Assembly: GCF_001975785.1 (NCBI RefSeq)
Contig: NZ_MSFI01000006.1
Location: 124,001-188,000, forward strand
From: Domibacillus epiphyticus
GTDB lineage: Bacteria; Bacillota; Bacilli; Bacillales; Domibacillaceae
Length of the DNA: 64,000 nucleotides
Reading direction: 5' to 3'
The notes under the pieces were generated by a model. That model had not been told where the DNA came from, made no database searches, and saw only the letters and a program-made list of their open reading frames with translations. Every line of letters starts with the position of its first letter. Position 1 is the first letter of the stretch. Position numbers and translations under genes: made by a program. Shown here piece after piece: positions 1 to 8,236 of the stretch.

Positions 1-303
1 GTACTCATTGACTGCTTGACGACTCTTTTAGCAGGGGAGTACTTTCGGAAAGACAAACCACCGAGTGAAGCGGGCACACGAATTGTGGACGGCGTGTTAG
101 ACCTTGTTAAAAGAACAAGCGCTGTTATTGCCGTTTCAAATGAGCTGTCATTTGAAGTACCGTCTACAAATTTGACAGCTGATTATATGAAAATACTTGG
201 ACAAATCCATCAAATGATCGTGAAAGAAAGCAATACAGCCATACTTGTGGAACATGGTATACCCATTGTGAAGAAAGGGGCAGTTCAATGCACGGAGTCA
301 TGA
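1..303 (+). CDS. cobU: Adenosylcobinamide kinase/guanylyltransferase, C-terminal part
   Basis: This is the 3' end of a gene that starts before the window. The frame is open from base 1 and encodes about 100 residues. It opens with VLIDCLT, like the VLVDCLT-type motif of CobU, and continues with AVSNEL and a helical C-terminus, matching the last half of the CobU P-loop enzyme. CobU phosphorylates adenosylcobinamide and then transfers GMP to it during cobalamin nucleotide-loop assembly. It overlaps the following cobQ gene by 16 bases, which suggests translational coupling in a cobalamin operon. The C-terminus looks slightly divergent from textbook CobU. The nucleotide-binding half is outside the window, so activity cannot be judged. 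Confidence 0.8.
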   Translation, partial: VLIDCLTTLLAGEYFRKDKPPSEAGTRIVDGVLDLVKRTSAVIAVSNELSFEVPSTNLTADYMKILGQIHQMIVKESNTAILVEHGIPIVKKGAVQCTES

Positions 304-1745
304 TTCAAGGGACAGCGTCTGATGCGGGAAAAAGTTTTATCGCGACGGCACTTTGCCGATTGCTTTATCAAAAGGGATACAGGCCTGTGCCATTTAAACC
401 ACAAAATGTGTCGAACAATTCATATGTAACAGCAGACGGAAAAGAAATCGGCCGCGCTCAAGGATTGCAAGCTGAAGCAGCGGGTTTAGAGGCACAGCCG
501 TGCATGAATCCACTGCTGCTGAAACCATCGGGAAACGGGTCGTCTGAAATTGTCTTATTCGGCGAACGGCTAGAAGTGATGTCGGGAATGGAGTATCGAG
601 CCAATTACTATGAAAGGGCGATATCCGCCATTAAACAAGGATTGCAGGAAGTGAGTGAACTAGGAGACACAGTGATCATTGAGGGTGCCGGAAGCCCTGT
701 TGAAATGAACTTAAAAAAGCGGGAAGTCGTTAACATGAAAACGGCTGAATTGGCGGATGTACCGGTAATTTTAACCGCTGATATTGACCGGGGCGGACTC
801 TTTGCATCGATCGCGGGTACGCTTTCTTTGTTAGAAGATCATGAGCGGGAACGTGTGAAAGGCATCATCGTCAACCGATTTCACGGTGACCCCAACTATT
901 TTAAAGACGGAAAAGAGTGGCTTGAGAGCTACACTGGTCTTCCTGTATTAGCGATAGTGCCGTTTCTTCCCGGTCATGCGCTGGAGGGGGAAGATTCAAA
1001 GTCAATCCGCGACGTACGTCGTGACGGAGCGGCCATCGACATTGCAGTGATCCGCCTGCCATATATATCAAACGGGAGCGATATGGAACCGTTTGCGTTT
1101 GAAGAAGATGTAAACGTCCGCTGGGTACAGTCAGCCGGCACATTCGGTACGCCGGATGCTGTCATCATACCCGGTACTAAAAGCGTGTTTTCTGATCTTG
1201 CATTTTTAAAAGAAACAGGGCTTGATAAAAAAATCGTATCTTTCGCAAAAAGAGGCGGAGCAGTAGCCGGCTTGTGCGGAGGGTTTCAATTGATGGGACG
1301 TACGCTGTCTGATCCGGACGGAAGTGATACGGGTATGAATACATCAATTGCAGATGGGATGGGCATCATTCCAGCGCATACGATTTTTAAAAGAAACAAA
1401 ACCGTCATCCGGACAGAAGGGACCGCAAGTGGAATTCCGCTCTCGGGTTATGAGATTCATTTCGGTGAAACAACAGTTGAAGGTGAACCGTTTATGATAT
1501 GTTCCGACCATCATGACGGCTATGTATCGACGGATAACAAAATTATTGGAACATACTTGCATCATTTATTTTATAACGACGAATTCAGAGCTGACTGGCT
1601 GAATCGGATCCGCATGATGAAAGGACTTCCGAGACGTCCGCCAGCAGATTTAAACCGTGCAAAAACGTATGATTTGATCGCGGCACATCTGGATCGGTTT
1701 CTTGATTGGACGGCGTTTAAACAAATATTGGAGGGGCATGTATGA
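288..1745 (+). CDS. cobQ: Adenosylcobyric acid synthase
   Basis: The 485-residue protein is the CobQ/CbiP amidase, which uses glutamine and ATP to amidate four side-chain carboxyls of adenosylcobyrinic acid a,c-diamide. Residues 8-16 (GTASDAGKS) form the ATP-binding loop of the dethiobiotin-synthetase-like N-terminal domain, followed by the KPQNVSNNS stretch typical of the family. The C-terminal class I glutamine amidotransferase domain carries the nucleophile Cys330 in GLCGGFQ and a YLHHLF motif near the end for the catalytic His. The length is normal for CobQ. It lies between cobU and cobS with overlaps on both sides, so the three genes are surely co-transcribed. All expected catalytic motifs are present. 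Confidence 0.96.
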   Translation: MHGVMIQGTASDAGKSFIATALCRLLYQKGYRPVPFKPQNVSNNSYVTADGKEIGRAQGLQAEAAGLEAQPCMNPLLLKPSGNGSSEIVLFGERLEVMSGMEYRANYYERAISAIKQGLQEVSELGDTVIIEGAGSPVEMNLKKREVVNMKTAELADVPVILTADIDRGGLFASIAGTLSLLEDHERERVKGIIVNRFHGDPNYFKDGKEWLESYTGLPVLAIVPFLPGHALEGEDSKSIRDVRRDGAAIDIAVIRLPYISNGSDMEPFAFEEDVNVRWVQSAGTFGTPDAVIIPGTKSVFSDLAFLKETGLDKKIVSFAKRGGAVAGLCGGFQLMGRTLSDPDGSDTGMNTSIADGMGIIPAHTIFKRNKTVIRTEGTASGIPLSGYEIHFGETTVEGEPFMICSDHHDGYVSTDNKIIGTYLHHLFYNDEFRADWLNRIRMMKGLPRRPPADLNRAKTYDLIAAHLDRFLDWTAFKQILEGHV

Positions 1746-2518
1746 AAGCGTATATTTACGCTGCTGGTATCATTATTCAATTTTTCACTGTCCTGCCTCT
1801 TCATAGAACATTACCGATGGAAAAGGCGGAGCTGCGCGCGGTCCTTCATTTATTTCCAGTACTCGGTCTGGTGAAAGGGTTTATTTATGCAGGTGCATTC
1901 TGGAGTTTACTTGAATGGACGCCGTTTTCACCCCTTGCGGCTGCTTTTTTTGTCTGGCTGCTGCCGATTATGTTAACAGGCGGTCTTCATCTGGATGGCT
2001 TGATGGACTGGGCAGACGCGCATTTTTCTTTTCGTGATAAAGAACGCAGGCTTGCCATATTAAGCGACCCACGAGCAGGGGCCTTTGGCGTGCTGGCACT
2101 TGTCCTCCTGCTGGCGGCGAAGTTTCTATTTATTTTTGAAACGGTTACAGCGGGAAGCTATTATGCGTTCTTCATTTTTCTCATTCCTTTTTTTGCCCAT
2201 ATTATGACGGGATTGTTTTTGCAATACGTTCCACCGGCAAAAGAAGAAGGCCTGGCATTTTTCTTTCAAAAAGGCCATTCGAAATCACTTCCTTTCATTT
2301 ATACAGTTTTTGTTATTATCGCAGGAAGTATATATGCCGTTTATCCTTTATTTTGGGTAATGCTCGGTGTATCATGTTTGTACTTTTTCGTTATAAAACA
2401 TGGGATGCAAAAAGAATTTGGCGGTGCAACGGGTGATTTATATGGCGCGGCGCAGGAAGGAGCGGAGTTGCTATTATGGATGATCTTGTGGCTGTCGGTC
2501 TCTTTCGCCATGGTGTAA
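1742..2518 (+). CDS. cobS: Adenosylcobinamide-GDP ribazoletransferase (cobalamin synthase)
   Basis: The 258-residue integral membrane protein joins adenosylcobinamide-GDP to alpha-ribazole to give cobalamin or its 5'-phosphate. The acidic signature HLDGLMDWADA begins at about His83, and a second conserved stretch (SDPRAGAFG) follows soon after. Both are hallmarks of the CobS family. The rest is a run of hydrophobic segments consistent with several membrane helices, ending in GGATGDLYGA, another family motif. It overlaps cobQ by 4 bases and the downstream phosphatase gene by about 43 bases, an unusually long overlap that ties the two together. I see no defects. Confidence 0.95.
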   Translation: MKAYIYAAGIIIQFFTVLPLHRTLPMEKAELRAVLHLFPVLGLVKGFIYAGAFWSLLEWTPFSPLAAAFFVWLLPIMLTGGLHLDGLMDWADAHFSFRDKERRLAILSDPRAGAFGVLALVLLLAAKFLFIFETVTAGSYYAFFIFLIPFFAHIMTGLFLQYVPPAKEEGLAFFFQKGHSKSLPFIYTVFVIIAGSIYAVYPLFWVMLGVSCLYFFVIKHGMQKEFGGATGDLYGAAQEGAELLLWMILWLSVSFAMV

Positions 2519-3093
2519 CAAGTGCAAATGTGAAAAAACAGTTTTGCGGCTGGACGGATGTAAATGTGACGGAAGAGGGCTTCAAGGCATTGCGTAAAAT
2601 GACTGTTCCCGATTATGAATGGATCGTATCAAGCGACTTGACAAGATGTGTGGAAACAGCCGCTGTTTATTGGGACCAGGCGCCGCAAAAAAGAAAAGGT
2701 TTCCGGGAGTTTCATTTTGGGGATTGGGAAGGGAAAACCCATACGGAATTGGAACACATGCCTGTCTATAAGGATTGGTTAAATGATCCGTTTACTGTAC
2801 AGGCGCCTGGCGGGGATTCCTATTCCTCATTTGCCAAGAGGGTCGAAGAAGCATTTCAATCTGTTCTTTTAGAAATGGAGGAACAACACATTCAACGTAC
2901 AGCTATTGTGACACATAGCGGGGTGATCCGTCATCTTCTCTCTATATTTGGACCAGAAAAAAAATCATTTTCAGATTGGACGTCAGACAATGGCCGCGGT
3001 TATGAATTATCCGGACGTCTATCCGCAATGAGGAGTGGGGAAAAATGCATTTCGTTACAGGCGGTTCCTTCAATGGAAAAAAGCAATGGGTAA
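2476..3093 (+). CDS. cobC: Histidine phosphatase, probable alpha-ribazole phosphatase
   Basis: The 205-residue protein belongs to the histidine phosphatase superfamily. The RHG catalytic motif sits at residues 11-13, with a GWTDVNVTEEG stretch after it, an FHFGDWEGKTHTE segment for the acid/base region, and a second catalytic His in VTHSGVIRHLL. In this position the expected substrate is alpha-ribazole-5'-phosphate, removed before or after the CobS step. The start lies inside the end of cobS, and the ATG gives the canonical short N-terminus before the RHG motif. Its own 3' end overlaps the next gene by 49 bases. The substrate assignment rests on context; the phosphatase fold is clear. Confidence 0.85.
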   Translation: MDDLVAVGLFRHGVTSANVKKQFCGWTDVNVTEEGFKALRKMTVPDYEWIVSSDLTRCVETAAVYWDQAPQKRKGFREFHFGDWEGKTHTELEHMPVYKDWLNDPFTVQAPGGDSYSSFAKRVEEAFQSVLLEMEEQHIQRTAIVTHSGVIRHLLSIFGPEKKSFSDWTSDNGRGYELSGRLSAMRSGEKCISLQAVPSMEKSNG

Positions 3094-3464
3094 AGGACTT
3101 TTACAATCTAGATGTAACACCACATCAATGGCATTCCTTTTATGAAAAGGAACAAATTCCATTTTTTAAAGAAGACATCGTTGTATTAGAAGGAATGGAA
3201 CGGCATGTCCGCATCCTTCTGGAAAAAGCGGAGACTTCTTTGGAAGCAAACGCTTTGTTTAAAAAGGAACTTTCGTCGTGGAAAAAAGAAGAAAGAACAA
3301 TAGTGTTAATCGGGACTGATATAATGAAAGGAATCGTGCCGATGAATGCGTTTGACCGGATGTGGCGTGATGCGGCGGGCTGGTGTTTCCAGGATGCCGC
3401 AGCGTTTTCCGAACGGGTAGATACAATCTGGTATGGAATTGCACAAACCATAAAGGAGGAATAG
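3045..3464 (+). CDS. Degenerate CobU-like protein
   Basis: This 139-residue protein resembles CobU in its first and last parts but is shorter than the usual 180 or so residues. The N-terminal FVTGGSFNGKK aligns with the CobU P-loop (TGGARSGKS type), with Lys where the Mg-coordinating Ser/Thr should be. The C-terminal part (GTDIMKGIVPMNAFDRMWRD) matches the CobU helix that normally reads GMGIVPENxxxRxxRD. The middle, where the guanylylated His lies in CobU, appears missing. It starts after a GAGGAGTGGGG site inside the phosphatase gene and ends two bases before pduO. Since a CobU gene already heads the operon, this may be a helper subunit or a second-function paralogue. Function unknown. Confidence 0.7.
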   Translation: MHFVTGGSFNGKKQWVKDFYNLDVTPHQWHSFYEKEQIPFFKEDIVVLEGMERHVRILLEKAETSLEANALFKKELSSWKKEERTIVLIGTDIMKGIVPMNAFDRMWRDAAGWCFQDAAAFSERVDTIWYGIAQTIKEE

Positions 3465-3466
3465 AA

Positions 3467-4051
3467 ATGAGACTGTATACAAGAACCGGTGATAAAGGCG
3501 ATACAAGTATTATCGGCGGGCGTGTCGGAAAAGATGACCTGCGCGTTGAAGCGTATGGAACGGTTGATGAATTGAATTCCGTTGTCGGCAGGGCAGTAAC
3601 AGAACTGAATCCGGCAATATTTGAGGATATTTTGGACGATCTTGAGAAAATTCAGCATGAATTATTCGACTGCGGCGGGGATTTGGCGACGGTGAATGGA
3701 AAGCGTGAGTTTAAGCTGCAGCAAAATTCTATCGATGAAATGGAAAAGAAAATTGATGTATATATTCAAGAAGCACCTGAACTTGAGCGGTTTATTTTAC
3801 CTGGCGGCTCAAAGGGATCGGCGGCCATTCATTTGGCGCGTACAGTAACGCGGCGGGCAGAGCGGCTTGTTGTGGCATTAATGCGGCGGGAAGATGATAT
3901 TCATCCTGTGACATTAAAGTATTTGAACCGTTTATCAGATTATTTCTTTGCCATTGCCCGTGTGATTAATTTTCGCGAAGGTGTGAAAGATGTGGAGTAT
4001 GTTCGCAGTGCGAAAGTGTTTCGGGGCGGCAAGCGAAAAGAAGAAAAATAA
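3467..4051 (+). CDS. pduO: Cob(I)yrinic acid a,c-diamide adenosyltransferase, PduO type
   Basis: The 194-residue protein transfers the adenosyl group of ATP to cob(I)alamin or a corrinoid precursor. The ATP-binding N-terminus reads TRTGDKGDTS from residue 5, and the ARTVTRRAERLVVAL helix with the following NRLSDYFFAIAR motif is diagnostic of the PduO/MMAB trimeric fold. I chose the ATG at 3467 because an AAAGGAGG site lies eight bases upstream and the family normally begins M-x-IYTRTGD. An upstream in-frame start would add an unrelated tail. It is the last gene of the cobalamin operon and is followed by a hairpin terminator. All key residues seem present. Confidence 0.95.
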   Translation: MRLYTRTGDKGDTSIIGGRVGKDDLRVEAYGTVDELNSVVGRAVTELNPAIFEDILDDLEKIQHELFDCGGDLATVNGKREFKLQQNSIDEMEKKIDVYIQEAPELERFILPGGSKGSAAIHLARTVTRRAERLVVALMRREDDIHPVTLKYLNRLSDYFFAIARVINFREGVKDVEYVRSAKVFRGGKRKEEK

Positions 4052-4118
4052 AAATCTATGCCAGTGTGTGTTGTTATGTCTGACCGGAAAACCTGCTTTA
4101 AAAGTGAATAAATCGTAT

Positions 4119-4146
4119 ACCCTCCAGACATGGTCGGAGGGTTTTA
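4119..4146 (+). terminator. Terminator of the cobalamin operon
   Basis: An inverted repeat ACCCTCC/GGAGGGT (4119-4125 and 4136-4142) is followed by TTTTAT. It lies about 70 bases after the pduO stop. Confidence 0.7.
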
Positions 4147-4206
4147 TGCTTTGATTGCAGAAAATATGAAAAGGAAGAAAAAATGTATCGAATGGAGGGA
4201 TCAGGT

Positions 4207-4653
4207 ATGATGAAATGGACAGCAGCAATCGTCCTATCAACCGCTTTACTTGGAGGATGCAGCCTAATTGATGAAGCAAACAACACGTTAACATATGCAT
4301 CGGATATGACAGAATTTTTAAATGAAACACAGCAATTTGCAAGTGATGTTCCAGCGCTTTTGGAGGACGCAGCTTCCAACCCGGATATAGTCGAGGATCT
4401 TCAGTCACAGCTTGAAAACATGCAGCAGGATATTGATGCCATACAGAACATGGAAGTACCTGCTGTCGCAGAGGACATTCATGGTCAACTGCTTGACTAC
4501 AGCGGACAGCTTGAAAGCAGTATTAATGATATTTTAGGAAAGCTGGAAAACGGTGTGCTTAATCCTGAAGAATTACTTGAAAACACCGAATTACTTACAA
4601 CCATTGAAGAATTACAAGAACTTCAAAAGAACATTGAAGACCTCGGCCAGTAA
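4207..4653 (+). CDS. Small lipoprotein, DUF6376-like
   Basis: The 148-residue protein starts with a short signal peptide and a lipobox LLGGC, so it should be cleaved and lipidated at Cys, then held on the outer face of the membrane. The mature part is acidic and almost wholly helical, with repeated LxxxLxN patterns (DLQSQLENMQQ, ELLENTELL) suggestive of coiled coil. It resembles the DUF6376 lipoproteins of Bacillaceae; I am fairly but not fully sure of that family. The start at 4207 is chosen because GGAGGG ends seven bases before it, while the in-frame ATG at 4183 precedes that site. No function is known. It stands alone between two terminators. Confidence 0.75.
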   Translation: MMKWTAAIVLSTALLGGCSLIDEANNTLTYASDMTEFLNETQQFASDVPALLEDAASNPDIVEDLQSQLENMQQDIDAIQNMEVPAVAEDIHGQLLDYSGQLESSINDILGKLENGVLNPEELLENTELLTTIEELQELQKNIEDLGQ

Positions 4654-4676
4654 GACACGCGGGTTAAAAAAATGGG

Positions 4677-4726
4677 AAAGGCAAACAGACATTGTCCACA
4701 TAAAGGAGTGTAGTTTGCCTTTTTCT
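4677..4726. terminator. Terminator between convergent genes
   Basis: AAAGGCAAAC at 4677-4686 pairs with GTTTGCCTTT at 4713-4722, followed by a T-rich tract. It can serve the lipoprotein gene on the plus strand and the convergent membrane protein gene on the minus strand. Confidence 0.7.
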
Positions 4727-4728
4727 TG

Positions 4729-5376
4729 TTAAAGCACAAAGAAAAATACACTTAAAAAATGTGACAGGCTGCCGAGAAGAATGAAAATGTGAAAAATTTC
4801 GTGAAACCCCATCTTTTTAAATTGAAGCCATTTTGGTTTTAATCCGTATATAATGCCACCGATTGTATACAAAACGCCGCCTGCTACAAGTAGAACAAGT
4901 CCTGTTGTTTCCATGGTCGAAGCAAGCGGGGAGAATACAAAGACCGCCATCCATCCCATTAAAATGTAAAGTGCCGTCGACAGCCATCTTGGACAGTTGA
5001 ACCATACCATCTTAAAGATAACTCCACACACTGCGGCAAATGATACGATAAAAAACAATCTCCATCCAGCCTCGTTATGTAAGCTTATTAAACAAAATGG
5101 CGTATAGGAGCCGGCAATTAAAACAAAGATCATTGAGTGGTCAAGCCGTCTAAAAAAAGCAATAACCGAATCTTTCGCTATAACGGAATGATAAGCCGCC
5201 GATGCAGTGTATAACAAAATTAAGCTTACACCAAAAATCGCGACGGCTGAGACCGCAATGACAGAATGCAGGGTGATTGCAGCTTTGATTACCATTGCAA
5301 TAAGTGCAGCAATGGATAAAACGGCCCCTGCTAAATGAGTAAGTGCATTGATCGGTTCTCGAATAGAAACGTTCAT
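4729..5376 (-). CDS. trhA: PAQR-family membrane protein TrhA (hemolysin III)
   Basis: The 215-residue protein has about seven hydrophobic segments and the features of the hemolysin III/PAQR family. An N-terminal EPINALTHLAGAVLS stretch carries the first conserved His. SAAYHS and a later LDHSMIFVLIAGSYTPF motif follow, and a C-terminal GFHEIFHIFILLGSLSHF holds the His cluster that binds zinc in this fold. In Bacillus such proteins are linked to membrane-fluidity homeostasis (TrhA/YplQ); the hemolysin name is historical. The start at 5376 is used because the first in-frame ATG is itself part of the ATGGAGG ribosome binding site. It is monocistronic and convergent with the lipoprotein gene. Confidence 0.88.
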   Translation of the reverse strand: MNVSIREPINALTHLAGAVLSIAALIAMVIKAAITLHSVIAVSAVAIFGVSLILLYTASAAYHSVIAKDSVIAFFRRLDHSMIFVLIAGSYTPFCLISLHNEAGWRLFFIVSFAAVCGVIFKMVWFNCPRWLSTALYILMGWMAVFVFSPLASTMETTGLVLLVAGGVLYTIGGIIYGLKPKWLQFKKMGFHEIFHIFILLGSLSHFLSVFFFVL

Positions 5377-5517
5377 TGTGGATACCTCCATAACAATAAG
5401 TAGTTTTTAATACTACATAACATGATATATTTGTTTTATTACATAGTCAAGTTTTACACAATTTCGATATTCACCTATAATAAAATTAGTCCAAATATAA
5501 TAATTGAAGGTGTAAAT

Positions 5518-6057
5518 ATGGAAAAATTAACAGATCTATTAAATGAACTGCATCTTGAAAACCAGCTCACACCGGATGACATACCGAATATTGACCTGTA
5601 CATGGATCAGGTGATTCAATTATTTGAACATACATTTAACCGTTCGACTCGAAACGAAGATGAAAAAGTGCTGACGAAAACAATGATTAACAACTATGCA
5701 AAAGGAAAAATGCTATTTCCGATAAAACAAAAAAAGTACACAAAAGAGCACTTATTAGTTATCAGCCTTATTTATCAGTTGAAAGGAACGCTTTCGATCA
5801 GCGACATAAAAACAACGCTTGATGGGATTAATGAAAAAATTGACGAGATCGACATTGATTCTTTTTATAGCCAATATCTTGGCATCGCAGCAGATAATGT
5901 CACTCATTTTAAAGAAGATGTTACGAGCCGAATGACGGACATTAAAGCGGATACAAAAGAGCTGGAACATGTTTTACTAATTCTTTCTCTCGTTCATATG
6001 AGCAACATGTACCGTAAAACAGCTGAGAAACTTGTCGATCAACTTACTTCGAAATAA
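5518..6057 (+). CDS. DUF1836 domain protein
   Basis: The 179-residue soluble protein matches the DUF1836 family, seen in many Firmicutes next to unrelated genes. The conserved region runs from about residue 20 (DDIPNIDLYMDQVIQLFE) through TKTMINNYAKGKMLFP and a YTKEHLLVISLIYQLK helix. The central part looks like a MerR-type winged helix, so a DNA-binding role is plausible but unproven. The ATG at 5518 follows GAAGGTG at good spacing; upstream in-frame starts would add a hydrophobic tail that does not fit the family. It is divergent from trhA and has no obvious operon partner. Confidence 0.8.
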   Translation: MEKLTDLLNELHLENQLTPDDIPNIDLYMDQVIQLFEHTFNRSTRNEDEKVLTKTMINNYAKGKMLFPIKQKKYTKEHLLVISLIYQLKGTLSISDIKTTLDGINEKIDEIDIDSFYSQYLGIAADNVTHFKEDVTSRMTDIKADTKELEHVLLILSLVHMSNMYRKTAEKLVDQLTSK

Positions 6058-6162
6058 CATAAAAATGAAGAGACGAAGTGGAAGAAGCCAGGGAGGGGAA
6101 AGATTTCAAAGGAATGCTTTAAGTGCCTAATCTGAACTTATTATGGGTCCTAACCAATACTA

Positions 6163-6223
6163 AAAAAAGTAGAGGCTTCCCTGAGAGCAAGATTCTTGCT
6201 CGATGGACAGCCTCTACTTTTTT
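6163..6223 (-). terminator. Nested hairpin terminator of the S-layer-like gene
   Basis: AAAAAAGTAGAGGCT pairs with AGCCTCTACTTTTTT, and inside the loop a second hairpin GAGCAAG-ATT-CTTGCTC is present. T-tracts on both sides make it potentially bidirectional. On the minus strand it follows the S-layer-homology gene directly. Confidence 0.8.
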
Positions 6224-6226
6224 ATT

Positions 6227-7630
6227 TTATTTTAGTTGTGTACCAGGATTTGGGACTTCACTGGGGTTGTCGTTTTTAACATCGCCAGTGCGGTCGTCAT
6301 TACCACGATTGTTTTTGTTTCCATCATTGCGGTCATCATCATCCCGATCATCGTTTTTGCCGCCATCATCACGGTCGTCCTCATCCCGATCTTCATCTTT
6401 GTCATCATCATCTTCTTTTTCCAATTCAAGCTTTGTTCCATTTGAGAATTTGAGTTCAATTTCAATCTCAGCCGGCGCTTCCTCTGTAAAAGAAGACAGA
6501 ATGATCGTTTTGATTTCTTCTTCTGTCATATCCGGTGTTAAATTCCACTCGGTCAAATATTGTTCGATTTGTGCAATGGCTGCATCGCCCTTTGCTTTTT
6601 TACCGTCTGTTTTCACTTCGGCTTTTACTTTACCACGTTTACTTTCGAATTCTAGTTCAATTTCAGAGCCATCTTTCAGTTCTAACTCAATTTCAATCTT
6701 TTGTATTCCATTTTCGGATTCTGTTTGTGCTGGTTTTTGAAAAATAGCTGCATCTACTACGACATTATTTTCAACGTTAAGTTCTATGTTGTCACCTGCT
6801 AACACTTGATCCATTGCCATAAAGCGGTTGTGGAATTGCACGAGAACATCAGCTGGTACGTTGACTGTTACCGATTCACCGGTAAATGTTTTCACTGTGA
6901 TGGTTCCATCAGTTTTGGAAACATTCGTTACAACACCTTTAATAGTTGCCGCTCCATTTTCCTCAAGAAGCTGATCATATGTCCGGTCTAACACTGCGGC
7001 CATATGGACGCGTTTGATCGGTTCATTAGGAAGGAATAACCCGTCGTTGTTTCCGGAGAAAACCCCATATTCATTTGCGACAAATACATCGCCTTTTACT
7101 GAAGCTGGGATCTTATTGGCGTCTTTAAAGTCAAGTGTTTCACCTTTTGCTAATGCTGCTTCATCTTCGAGTCCGAGTGTGCGAACTAGAAGTGAAGAAA
7201 CCCAGAGTCGATCAGCTGGTTTATTTGGCAAAAAGTTTTGAGTGCTTGAATCAATTAATCCTTGTTCGAGTGCGACCGCAAGATAACCGTGTACACGTGC
7301 ATTAAATGAACTAGCATCTTTAAACGGAAGCTTCACATTCTTCTTCACTTCAGCTTGATCTTCCAAACCGAGCAAACGTACAGCCGTGATGACCGACTGA
7401 ATGCGTGTAACGGGAGCATACGGGTTAAATGTTCCATCGTCATTCCCTTGAAAAACACCTTTCACTTTCATACGGCCAATATTTTCTGAAAACGAACCAA
7501 TTTTTTTCGTATCCGAGAATTCTACTATCTCCCCGTCACGATCATCCGCGAGAACTGGGCTGACTGCACTAAACAAAAGAACTGACGACAAAAGTGTAGC
7601 ACCAAATTTTTTGTTTTTAATTTTTTTCAT
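6227..7630 (-). CDS. S-layer homology domain protein with acidic tail
   Basis: The 467-residue secreted protein begins with a lysine-rich signal peptide ending near SAVSPVLADD. Residues from about 45 to 220 hold SLH-type repeats (GVFQGNDDGTFNPYAPVTR, then a second unit ending RTLGLEDE, then GVFSGNNDGLFLPNEPIKR), which usually attach proteins to pyruvylated cell-wall polymer. A middle region (TIKGVVTNVSKTDGTITVKT) looks like a small beta domain. After it come repeated EIELELKDGSEIELEFE-like strands and a C-terminal tail of about 60 residues rich in Asp, Arg and Asn. The ATG at 7630 follows GGAGGTG with six bases. The tail could be a cation-binding or disordered linker. Substrate and role are unknown. 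Confidence 0.85.
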   Translation of the reverse strand: MKKIKNKKFGATLLSSVLLFSAVSPVLADDRDGEIVEFSDTKKIGSFSENIGRMKVKGVFQGNDDGTFNPYAPVTRIQSVITAVRLLGLEDQAEVKKNVKLPFKDASSFNARVHGYLAVALEQGLIDSSTQNFLPNKPADRLWVSSLLVRTLGLEDEAALAKGETLDFKDANKIPASVKGDVFVANEYGVFSGNNDGLFLPNEPIKRVHMAAVLDRTYDQLLEENGAATIKGVVTNVSKTDGTITVKTFTGESVTVNVPADVLVQFHNRFMAMDQVLAGDNIELNVENNVVVDAAIFQKPAQTESENGIQKIEIELELKDGSEIELEFESKRGKVKAEVKTDGKKAKGDAAIAQIEQYLTEWNLTPDMTEEEIKTIILSSFTEEAPAEIEIELKFSNGTKLELEKEDDDDKDEDRDEDDRDDGGKNDDRDDDDRNDGNKNNRGNDDRTGDVKNDNPSEVPNPGTQLK

Positions 7631-7807
7631 AAAAAGCACCTCCATATGCATTCATTGTAAAATGAATTTGGTTTAATCAAATGAGTAAATAGAACTATTT
7701 AAATGAAATTTCGACAAAATCACTACAAAATAACCCCGAATAAGAAAAAAATGGAATTGAAGCCTGTGTAAACTAGAAAGCCTGTATATCTATAAAACGG
7801 TATATAT

Positions 7808-7848
7808 ATAAAAAGAGCTAAATCGTAGAAGATTTAGCTCTTTTTATT
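7808..7848 (-). terminator. Terminator after the hypothetical gene
   Basis: A 15-base-pair stem, AAAAAGAGCTAAATC pairing with GATTTAGCTCTTTTT, has a six-base loop and T-tracts on both sides. It overlaps the stop region of the gene on the minus strand. Confidence 0.8.
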
Positions 7849-8221
7849 ATTTTACACTAGATGAACCAACGAGTGATTCCGCAGGTCTTCCGAGTGCGAG
7901 AAGGCTGAGTTTTGCATATCCTGTGTCTTTGAATGCAGCGAATGTATTCTTTATCACATTTGAATCCGGGTCATTTTTCAATGTCTCTACTTCTTTTTTA
8001 TATAAACGAAGGACAGAACCTTGAGTGAGATTCGGAAGGCAGTCGGACGGGTCTTCATCCATAATTAAGCTTCCCATAAATTGATATTTTAATTGCAGTG
8101 CCCGTGTTAAATTTATGACATGTACCATTTTTTCAAAAAGGGCCGGATAAGATTGTTCCAGTTGGTCAAGTGCATTTTTGGCTTTTTTCAACTCATCAAG
8201 ACTGCATAATGTGGCAATCAT
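7847..8221 (-). CDS. Hypothetical protein
   Basis: I do not recognise this 124-residue soluble protein. It is predicted largely helical: an N-terminal LDELKKAKNALDQLEQSYPALF helix, a hydrophobic centre (LTRALQLKYQFMGSLIM), and a C-terminal half with TFAAFKDTGYAKLSLLALG. There is no signal peptide, no Cys-rich motif and no nucleotide-binding loop. It starts 15 bases after a thioesterase gene, with an AAAGGAGGAAA site in between, so both are probably one transcript ending at the strong hairpin beyond it. Reading frame, ribosome binding site and terminator make a real gene likely, but no function can be given. Confidence 0.65.
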   Translation of the reverse strand: MIATLCSLDELKKAKNALDQLEQSYPALFEKMVHVINLTRALQLKYQFMGSLIMDEDPSDCLPNLTQGSVLRLYKKEVETLKNDPDSNVIKNTFAAFKDTGYAKLSLLALGRPAESLVGSSSVK

Positions 8222-8236
8222 TTTCTTTTCCTCCTT

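Noticed and set aside
4183-4206. Upstream ATG for the lipoprotein
   Set aside because: It precedes the ribosome binding site and would spoil the signal peptide; the ATG at 4207 is better.
6123-6740. Long serine-rich open frame on the plus strand
   Set aside because: It runs opposite the S-layer-homology gene; its serine and arginine bias mirrors the acidic tail codons of that gene, and it has no ribosome binding site.
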